20,498 bases of DNA, taken from positions 1 to 20,498 of the IMG/VR virus record IMGVR_UViG_3300032342_002150, one strand, 5' to 3'. The notes under the pieces were generated by a model, which worked only from the letters and a program-made list of their open reading frames with translations, was not told where the DNA came from and made no database searches. Source of the stretch: a virus. Each line of letters opens with the position of its first letter. Positions within the stretch are counted from its first letter, which is position 1. Positions 1 to 5,967 of the stretch are shown one piece after another. Both the position numbers and the translations under genes were made by a program.

Positions 1-5
1 AGCCC

Positions 6-167
6 ATGAATGGCAGGATGGCTAAGAAGTTAAGGAGAGAGGCCAGGCGTATGGCCGCTAAGGAGACAGAGCAGATGGTCCCTAAGTTTAAGGCTTTTGT
101 TAATAATGATCTAACTGTCTGGGAGCGTTTCGTTTTGGCCGGCAAGATAATCATCCGGAGGTTTTAA
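6..167 (+). CDS. small basic phage protein, 53 aa, unknown function
   Basis: This short open frame ends in TAA whose last A is also the first base of the ATG of the radical SAM gene (TAATG). The product is strongly basic in its first 20 residues (K/R-rich, MAKKLRREARR) and ends in a hydrophobic-basic tail (AGKIIIRRF). I chose the ATG at 6; the frame is open to the window edge, so the true start could lie further upstream. Codons and the CCGG near its end look like those of the neighbours. Small basic proteins starting this way are common in phage genomes, often with no known role. A precursor peptide for the downstream radical SAM enzyme is conceivable because of the coupling, but no core or leader motif is visible. 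Confidence 0.55.
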   Translation: MNGRMAKKLRREARRMAAKETEQMVPKFKAFVNNDLTVWERFVLAGKIIIRRF

Positions 168-1075
168 TGATATTCGGGCCCGTAGAGAAGTTGTTATGGC
201 ATGGAGACAGGATAAAGAGATGGCTGGAATCTGATAGATCCTTGCCTATTCTTGTCGAGATAGCTCCGACAGCTTTCTGCAATGCCTCTTGCCCCTGGTG
301 TTTTTTTAAGGATAGGAAGAGCGATGCCAAGATAGACAGCCTTAAGATGATGGAGATCATCGAAGATCTGGCCCTACTGGGAGTCAAGGCCATAAATTGG
401 ACCGGAGGAGGGGAGCCGACTTTGCATCCTCATTTTAAGGATTTCGTCGAGCGCGCTTTTTTCCTGGGGATAGAACAGGGGATTTTTACGAATGGGCTCC
501 AGGAGATTCCTCATCAAGATAAATTTGAATGGATCCGGATATCTTTAACTGATGCCGGGCTTAAGAAGACAATCAAACCTAAGGTACCTTTTGGAATCTG
601 CATAAATCAGACGAAGCTTTTGGGGGAGACGGACCTCCGGATGCTTTGCTTGCAGGCGCGCGGCCTGGGGTCCAGCTATCTCCAGGTCCGCCCTGCTCTT
701 ATAGGGGATCATCTTTCTCAACCGGAACTCGAGATACCGGTATATCTTAAAGAATATGAGAAAAAAGGCTTTGAAGTATATCTTACCGAATATAAATACC
801 GGGATGCCCGGCAGGCCCGGAGTTATGATTTTTGTTACGGGTATAATTTTTGTCCTTCGATAGACTGGGAAGGAATGTTGAGTACATGCCTTTATTTGTC
901 CGGGGATAAAAGATTCATCTTGGGGGATCTGAAAAAAGACAGGATCCTGGATATTTGGCCGGAGATAGCTAAGAAGATCCCGGTTGTGCCGGAGTGCCAG
1001 AATTGCTGTAAAAATCATGAGATCAATAAGATCCTGGACCGGGCTAAGAAAGTGAAGATGGTAAATTTTCCATGA
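167..1075 (+). CDS. radical SAM enzyme with twitch/SPASM-like C-terminus
   Basis: The radical SAM cluster motif CNASCPWC gives C38-x3-C42-x2-C45, which binds the [4Fe-4S] cluster that cleaves S-adenosylmethionine. A GGGEPT motif at about 80-85 fits the SAM-binding strand of the family. The C-terminal third carries C223, C229, C241 (with the usual G-x4-C spacing), an ILGDL...W stretch and C277-x2-C280-C281. This matches a reduced SPASM or twitch domain holding an auxiliary cluster. A CGGAGG ribosome site lies 5 bases before the ATG, and the gene end overlaps the next as ATGA. The substrate cannot be read from sequence. Among an epimerase, methyltransferases and glycosyltransferases, a sugar or glycan intermediate is likely; a peptide substrate is the alternative. 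Confidence 0.88.
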   Translation: MIFGPVEKLLWHGDRIKRWLESDRSLPILVEIAPTAFCNASCPWCFFKDRKSDAKIDSLKMMEIIEDLALLGVKAINWTGGGEPTLHPHFKDFVERAFFLGIEQGIFTNGLQEIPHQDKFEWIRISLTDAGLKKTIKPKVPFGICINQTKLLGETDLRMLCLQARGLGSSYLQVRPALIGDHLSQPELEIPVYLKEYEKKGFEVYLTEYKYRDARQARSYDFCYGYNFCPSIDWEGMLSTCLYLSGDKRFILGDLKKDRILDIWPEIAKKIPVVPECQNCCKNHEINKILDRAKKVKMVNFP

Positions 1076-1692
1076 GAAAAAATGTTCTTATTACAGGCGC
1101 AGGCGGCTTTATAGGCAAGTCTATCCGGGGAGGTAAGGCTTTTACCGGAGATATTACTAAGATCCATTCTATCTGGAGACAAACGAAAGGGGTTTCTGGG
1201 ATCGTGCATCTGGCCGCAGTCTCTAGCCGCAAGTTATGCCAAGAGAATCCCAGGGATACTATAAAGATAAATCTTCTGGCTTTATGTGATGTTTTAGAGG
1301 TAGCTTTAAGGAGAAGGATTTGGGTTTTATTTGTCTCTACTTTTCAAGTCATGGATGAACATATCTATGGGTTGAGCAAATTGATAGGAGAAGAGATCTG
1401 CCGGATCTATCAGATGAGAGGCTTAAAGGTAAGGATCCTTAGGCTGCCGATCGTCTATGGGCCCGGAGACAGGCCTTATAAGATAGTTACGAAGATTATC
1501 TCCGAGGTAAAAACCGGCAAGATCCCTAAGATAGATACGCGCCGCAAATTCCAATTTTTGTATGTTAAGGATGCGGTTAAGTTGATCGAAAAAGAAGTTA
1601 ATGTTTTGAGTTGTCGTAAGGGTAAGAAGTATTCTTTGTATGAGCTTGTAACCGGGATAAGAAAATGTCTAGCAAAAAGGGAGGGTAAATGA
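1072..1692 (+). CDS. short NAD-dependent epimerase/dehydratase (extended SDR)
   Basis: The N-terminus has the Rossmann nucleotide-binding pattern G9-x2-G12-x2-G15 in ITGAGGFIG. HLAAVS at 46-51, the ST pair at 89-90, the catalytic pair Y99-x3-K103 and RLPIVYGPGD near 124-133 all match nucleotide-sugar epimerases, dehydratases and reductases of the extended SDR family. At 206 residues it is about 100 shorter than usual. The strands between the glycine motif and HLAA are compressed and the C-terminal substrate lobe is reduced. The catalytic set is intact, so it is probably active. The start codon overlaps the preceding stop (ATGA) and no good ribosome site is visible, which suggests coupled translation. 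A role in making a modified NDP-sugar for the downstream glycosyltransferases is inferred. Confidence 0.85.
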   Translation: MRKNVLITGAGGFIGKSIRGGKAFTGDITKIHSIWRQTKGVSGIVHLAAVSSRKLCQENPRDTIKINLLALCDVLEVALRRRIWVLFVSTFQVMDEHIYGLSKLIGEEICRIYQMRGLKVRILRLPIVYGPGDRPYKIVTKIISEVKTGKIPKIDTRRKFQFLYVKDAVKLIEKEVNVLSCRKGKKYSLYELVTGIRKCLAKREGK

Positions 1693-2381
1693 TTAGAGAT
1701 GATGGTTATTTTAAGGAATATCCTGCGCCGATATTCGAGGCTAGTTGCAAGGACCATATTGAGACTACAATAAATCATAGCACTCCTTATTATGGCCCGT
1801 TGCTTTATTGGCTTACTAGATGCGCGGATGCAAATTTTGTCGTCGAGATAGGAGTCTGTAAGGCGTATAGTTCTTATTTTTTGGCCTCCGGGGTTAAAGA
1901 CAATATGAGCCGGTATAAATGTGATGGCCAATATTATGGGATAGATATCTCCGGGGAGTTGCCGGAGTTCCAGAGGCTCTTCCGGGAAAAGGGCTTACCG
2001 GTTACGATGCTCCAGATGGACTCCTGGGATATGACTAAAGATACCTTTGGAGATCGTCAGCTGGGATTGGCTTTTGTGGATGGTTGGCATTCCCGGCAGC
2101 ATCTTTTAAAAGAAGTCGAGATCCTTTATCCGTTGCTCCTGGATGCCGGGAGAGGTTATTTAGTTATCCATGATGTTTATGGTTGGGTGATGGAGCCGGT
2201 ACAGGAGATCTATAATAATCCTAAATATAAATGGGAGTATATCCGATTCTTCGCTAATTATGGCCTGGCTATTTTAAGAAAGATGGATAATTATATCGAG
2301 GATCCCAAAAAGATGTGGCCCCAGGGTCCGGAGCCGGATATCCGGAATGATGATGGATCTTTAAAACCTATAATCTCATGA
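1689..2381 (+). CDS. class I SAM-dependent methyltransferase (Methyltransf_24/CmcI-like)
   Basis: VVEIGV at 51-56 is the SAM-binding motif I strand and loop. GIDIS at 84-88 ends in the acidic residue expected to hold the ribose. FVDGWH at 129-134 and VIHDVYG at 159-165 match the DG(D/W)H and HD signatures of the Methyltransf_24 and cephalosporin hydroxylase-type group, where these residues often bind a metal near the acceptor. The length of 230 residues is normal. A GGGAGGG ribosome site precedes the ATG, which also overlaps the upstream stop; the gene's own stop overlaps the next ATG. Members often methylate sugar hydroxyls during glycan or natural-product synthesis. The exact acceptor is unknown. 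Confidence 0.82.
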   Translation: MIRDDGYFKEYPAPIFEASCKDHIETTINHSTPYYGPLLYWLTRCADANFVVEIGVCKAYSSYFLASGVKDNMSRYKCDGQYYGIDISGELPEFQRLFREKGLPVTMLQMDSWDMTKDTFGDRQLGLAFVDGWHSRQHLLKEVEILYPLLLDAGRGYLVIHDVYGWVMEPVQEIYNNPKYKWEYIRFFANYGLAILRKMDNYIEDPKKMWPQGPEPDIRNDDGSLKPIIS

Positions 2382-3379
2382 AGAAAAAAAGCGATTACGC
2401 AATAGTCTTATCTTGCAATGCCGGGTATGCTTTCGGGATGATCTCCTGCATGAATGCGCAGAATTACTTTGGAACGGATGCAGACTGGGAAGTAGCTTAT
2501 GAGGGATTTGATCCGGAATATAGAGAGAAGGTAAGCCAGGCTTTCCGATTCAATGTTACCTGGACTCCGGTTTCTGAGTTGATGGAAGAGGTTGTCGATA
2601 AGAGAAAAGAAGGATCCGGGATTTTGGATAGGATGTGGCTGGCTTATTGGCTCCTGGCGCATAAGCTTTTAAGGGAGAAAAAATATAAAGCAGTCTGCGT
2701 GATCCAGGCGGATACTTTTGTCTTTGTGAATTTAGATACGATTTTTAACATAGCAGCTGCCGGGATCCTGGTCAATTCGGAATATCCTTTTAATTTCTTA
2801 AGGGCGGAAGAGCTGCCTTTCGGAGACGATAAGAATATCTGGGATAGATCCCAGGCTGCGATCTTCGATGGGATGAATTTTATCGGCCAGCAATACGCTC
2901 AGCTACCTAGGGATATCATAGATTTTCAGATTGAGGATGCCTTCCGGGGGGAGGCGAATCATTCAGTTATCGCGCTTAATAGATCAGTCTGCCGGCATGG
3001 ATCTAGGGGCAAGGTCCTGGGGCTACCGGGAAGATTATGGGTATGCGATTCGATCTGGCCTTATACTAGGCTGTATGTAGGCGGAGATAAGGTTTATAAT
3101 CATTTACAGATACCGCTTTCTGCCTGGCATTGCCGCTGGTGGCAGAAGGGACGGGTTGAGGCGGAATGGCGCAGTTTTAAGCAAGAGTTATCCGGGCCCG
3201 GGGATCATAAAGAGCTGATCCGGCTGGCTGATAATAATGAGCATAATTATAATATCGTTAAGACTTTTATGGAGCGATTCAATAACATGATCCCGGAGAT
3301 CAGATCTGAGGAATATCTGCATGGCCAGATACTGAGGCCTAGATACGAAGAGGAAAGAGAAAATGTACTTGCAGCATGA
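2378..3379 (+). CDS. GT-A-type glycosyltransferase, related to the one at 5005-5967
   Basis: The product reads as a nucleotide-diphosphosugar transferase of GT-A fold. An N-terminal strand (YAIVLSCNAGY) is followed near 107-117 by VIQADTFVF, placed where the DxD metal motif sits in the related enzyme downstream (ILDADLVF). The first Asp is replaced by Gln here (Q110-A-D112), so metal binding may be altered. Near 247-253 a PLSAWHCRWW segment puts H251 at the same residue number as H251 of the downstream enzyme, where GT8 proteins carry a His of the nucleotide pocket. At 333 residues it is of usual size. It starts without a clear ribosome site, by ATGA overlap. Donor and acceptor are unknown. 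The altered motif leaves open a non-catalytic partner role. Confidence 0.65.
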   Translation: MKKKSDYAIVLSCNAGYAFGMISCMNAQNYFGTDADWEVAYEGFDPEYREKVSQAFRFNVTWTPVSELMEEVVDKRKEGSGILDRMWLAYWLLAHKLLREKKYKAVCVIQADTFVFVNLDTIFNIAAAGILVNSEYPFNFLRAEELPFGDDKNIWDRSQAAIFDGMNFIGQQYAQLPRDIIDFQIEDAFRGEANHSVIALNRSVCRHGSRGKVLGLPGRLWVCDSIWPYTRLYVGGDKVYNHLQIPLSAWHCRWWQKGRVEAEWRSFKQELSGPGDHKELIRLADNNEHNYNIVKTFMERFNNMIPEIRSEEYLHGQILRPRYEEERENVLAA

Positions 3380-3905
3380 ATTTATGCCGAGGAAGGTTTA
3401 TCTGCCTCATTTTGGATCAGAGCGGAGGCTCGTCGGAGTAGAAATTGGGGTCTTAACCGGATCCGGCAGCGTTACCATGCTCCAGTTCTTATCTAATTTG
3501 ATTTTATACTCTATTGATCCCTGGCAGCATATAGATGGGGCTTTTTTTGAATGTGGCCTTACTCAAGAAGAGTTAGATGAGAATTACCGGATCGCGCAGG
3601 CGCGCTTAGCAGAATATAATGGAAGATCCATTATCATCCGTAAAACAAGCGATGAGGCGATTCTGGATGTGCCGGATGAGATAGATTTTGTTTTTATAGA
3701 TGGAGATCATGCTTACGATCAAGTGTTAAGAGATATTAAGAATTACGGATCTAAGGTCCGGCCCGGAGGGATCATTGCCGGCCATGATTTTATTCAGCAG
3801 GATGGAGTAACCCGGGCAGTCTTTCATGACTGCTTTAAAGAGCAAATAATCCATTTGGGAGAGGATTTTACCTGGTGGGTGATCAAAGATGGCAAAAGTA
3901 ATTGA
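3363..3905 (+). CDS. class I SAM-dependent methyltransferase, second copy of the Methyltransf_24 type
   Basis: VGVEIGVLTGSGS at 24-36 is a clear motif I for S-adenosylmethionine. SIDPW at 50-54 supplies the acidic residue after strand 2. FVFIDGDHAYDQV at 109-121 and GGIIAGHDF at 135-143 are the Methyltransf_24 signatures, closer to the family consensus than in the methyltransferase at 1689. The length of 180 residues is compact but contains the whole Rossmann core. It overlaps the glycosyltransferase upstream by 17 bases in another frame, with a GAGGAAAGAG ribosome site inside that gene, and overlaps the next gene by 17 bases. O-methylation of a sugar in the same pathway as its neighbours is the likeliest role; this is inferred from context. 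Confidence 0.85.
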   Translation: MYLQHEFMPRKVYLPHFGSERRLVGVEIGVLTGSGSVTMLQFLSNLILYSIDPWQHIDGAFFECGLTQEELDENYRIAQARLAEYNGRSIIIRKTSDEAILDVPDEIDFVFIDGDHAYDQVLRDIKNYGSKVRPGGIIAGHDFIQQDGVTRAVFHDCFKEQIIHLGEDFTWWVIKDGKSN

Positions 3906-4737
3906 GCCTTTTTATGAAGATCAAAAGTTAGTCCAGCAATTTAGCGCTGAGACTAAGAGAGTGCTAATTATTTTCTGGCATGGGCTAGGGGATCTGATTA
4001 TGTTTTTGAATCCCTTTTACCGGCTCCGGGAGCTTTATCCGGATATCCAATTCGATCTAGCGGTCCAGAAAGGCCTTTCTTTTGAGGATATCGTGCCTTG
4101 GGCGCGCTTTATAACCGGGGATGATATGAATACTCTGGAGACTTTAGATTACGATATTGTGGCTAAAGTCCATTTTCCTATGTCTGAGGGCCAGGTAGAG
4201 CTTACTAAGGGAGAATTTTGTTGCGTAAATGAGCTTGGCATAGCTCCTATAAATGGCCATAGGCTTGTACCAGTACGCGCCAGCCGGCTGATCGGGGTCC
4301 ATTTCAATATAACATGCCTTCCGGATGCCTGTAATCCCTCAGAAGAGACCGCAAGGCTTATTTGGGATGAGATCCTGGAGGCAGGCTTTATTCCCATAGA
4401 AACCCATTTTGAGCATGTTTTTCATAACCCGGTTAATAAGAAGTTTGATTTTGTGGATTGTTCTGTAAGGAGGGCGCGCGCCAGGATCTCGAATCTGATA
4501 AGCCTAGTTGGCTGCTTATCCGGATTCGTGGGAGTGGTAAGCGGCAATTTGCATTTGGCTCTGGCGATCTTGCCGAGTAACAGGATATTTTTCCTGCAAA
4601 AACACTTCAAGCTCGAGTGTTTTACTCGTCTTCCCGTTGCCAGGGCCTCTATACTCCCAGGGGAATATAAGGGGGGAGAAGTTAAGGCATGGTTAAAAAC
4701 CTTAGAAGGAGGAGAAGATGTTAGCGAAAAAGCATGA
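3889..4737 (+). CDS. GT9/heptosyltransferase-like glycosyltransferase (GT-B type)
   Basis: After about 23 residues comes VLIIFWHGLGDLIMFLNPF with G32, G34 and D35, the N-terminal signature of GT9 enzymes (ADP-heptose:LPS heptosyltransferases), followed by the usual RLRELYPD at 45-52. Near 212-228 a GFVGVVSGNLHLALAI segment corresponds to the C-terminal donor-binding helix start of the family (consensus SGPMHLA), with H222 conserved. At 282 residues it is shorter than the usual 320-360, mainly between the two lobes. It overlaps both neighbours (17 and 20 bases). Known relatives add heptose or other sugars to lipopolysaccharide core. In a phage this could modify the host envelope or decorate a virion protein. 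The family call is fairly secure but the sugar is not. Confidence 0.75.
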   Translation: MAKVIEPFYEDQKLVQQFSAETKRVLIIFWHGLGDLIMFLNPFYRLRELYPDIQFDLAVQKGLSFEDIVPWARFITGDDMNTLETLDYDIVAKVHFPMSEGQVELTKGEFCCVNELGIAPINGHRLVPVRASRLIGVHFNITCLPDACNPSEETARLIWDEILEAGFIPIETHFEHVFHNPVNKKFDFVDCSVRRARARISNLISLVGCLSGFVGVVSGNLHLALAILPSNRIFFLQKHFKLECFTRLPVARASILPGEYKGGEVKAWLKTLEGGEDVSEKA

Positions 4738-4993
4738 TCCATTTATAGACTTAAAGGAGAAACCCGAAACGATGGGCCAGATGCCTATGGAGGCAAAAGC
4801 GGAAAAGCCTAAACCTAGGGGGCCGGTAGTTTATCTTCGTAAGATAAAACTACCCATTTCAGAAGAAGATCTTAATATCTCTCTAGATGCGGAAATTAAA
4901 ATTACTCCCAGGGAGATTCGGATAACAAAGACAAACGGAGAAGAAGATATCTCTTATGACTTAGAGATAACCGGAATTAGATTTAAGAGCTAA
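4718..4993 (+). CDS. 91-aa hypothetical protein
   Basis: This frame starts 20 bases inside the preceding gene behind a strong ribosome site (AGGAGGAG) and ends 11 bases before the next start. The first 35 residues are charged and rich in K, E, P and M and look disordered. The last 55 residues alternate hydrophobic and charged residues (VVYLRKIKLPI, ISLDAEIKITP, DISYDLEITGI), which suggests a small beta-sheet domain. No family is recognised. Codon use matches the cassette. Its place between glycosyltransferases suggests an accessory or chaperone-like factor for them, but nothing in the sequence proves that. Confidence 0.7.
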   Translation: MLAKKHDPFIDLKEKPETMGQMPMEAKAEKPKPRGPVVYLRKIKLPISEEDLNISLDAEIKITPREIRITKTNGEEDISYDLEITGIRFKS

Positions 4994-5004
4994 AAAGGAT
5001 CAGA

Positions 5005-5967
5005 ATGCATAAATACGCTTTTATCGTCGGAGCGACTTACGGATATACCCCGGAGCTTTGCGCCATGCTTAATAGCCTGGATTATGTAGGATCTAAGGCG
5101 GATGTTCATGTTTTGGGGATAGAGTTGGAAGAGGATTTCATTAAGCAGTTCGATAAGCTTTCTTATAAGGTGATTTTTCATAATATCCCGGAGTCGGAAT
5201 GGCAGCCGGAGGGCGGCCGATCAGAGATAGTCTGCCGGAAGAGATACTGGTATGCGGCTGAATTGGGTTTAGGATATGAGGCAATTTGTATTCTGGATGC
5301 GGACCTGGTTTTCTGCCGGGATCCAGTACAATTCTTCCAGATCGCAGCTAAAACCGGTTACATCCTGGGGCCATCGAAGGAACAAAATAAAGTCTATGAT
5401 GATCCGCATCATGAATTTCAATATGACGATAAGCCGCTGGGATGGTATTGGAATATCGAGCGCGGATACTATAACGATAAGGATCTTTGCAACTGTCCGG
5501 TCTTTATAGATCCTTATAAATGGGAAGCTGCGCTGCGCTGGTCCTGGGAGATCTTTATTAAGGGGGGATTCCGGGCCCCGGATATGGATGCCATGAATTT
5601 AAGTTTTTTACATTTTTGGGCCTATGATAAGATTGTTAAACTGCCGGGCCTGCAATGGCTGGGGACGAATGAGCAGCATCTTAAACCTTATATCCGGGTA
5701 GTAGAGAGGCGCGGCCAGATTTTTACGGAGAATGGCCTGGAGATCTTCTCTTACCATGGCCAGTATTACATAAAGGGCTGGCGCGATCAGCAACTGATTA
5801 ACCGGCATAATTGCGCAGCCGGATACATAAAGGCTACGGAATGCTGCGATGATATGGCCAGGGGCGCGATGGATTTATTATACAGCAACTTTTTGAAGAT
5901 GTTAGATTGGAAGATAGTTATACCTCGTCTTAATTATAGGCATCCGGAATTAGCTTATGAGGGATAA
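5005..5967 (+). CDS. GT8-like GT-A glycosyltransferase
   Basis: The N-terminal strand YAFIVGATYGY and ICILDADLVF, with D98-x-D100, form the nucleotide-sugar and metal site of a GT-A enzyme. CPVFIDPYKW near 164-173 resembles the GT8 segment in which an acceptor or donor loop follows a small residue. D193 and D195 (APDMDAMNLSF) match the GT8 D-Q-D-x-L-N region. SYHGQYYIKGW at 249-259 resembles the C-terminal HxxGxxKPW, with H251. Length is 320. The family is retaining, and includes galactosyl- and glucosyltransferases that extend O-glycans on serine-rich adhesins as well as LPS enzymes. It is the closest sugar enzyme to the serine-rich fibre, whose ATG follows its stop directly. The enzyme at 2378 is a diverged relative. 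Confidence 0.78.
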   Translation: MHKYAFIVGATYGYTPELCAMLNSLDYVGSKADVHVLGIELEEDFIKQFDKLSYKVIFHNIPESEWQPEGGRSEIVCRKRYWYAAELGLGYEAICILDADLVFCRDPVQFFQIAAKTGYILGPSKEQNKVYDDPHHEFQYDDKPLGWYWNIERGYYNDKDLCNCPVFIDPYKWEAALRWSWEIFIKGGFRAPDMDAMNLSFLHFWAYDKIVKLPGLQWLGTNEQHLKPYIRVVERRGQIFTENGLEIFSYHGQYYIKGWRDQQLINRHNCAAGYIKATECCDDMARGAMDLLYSNFLKMLDWKIVIPRLNYRHPELAYEG

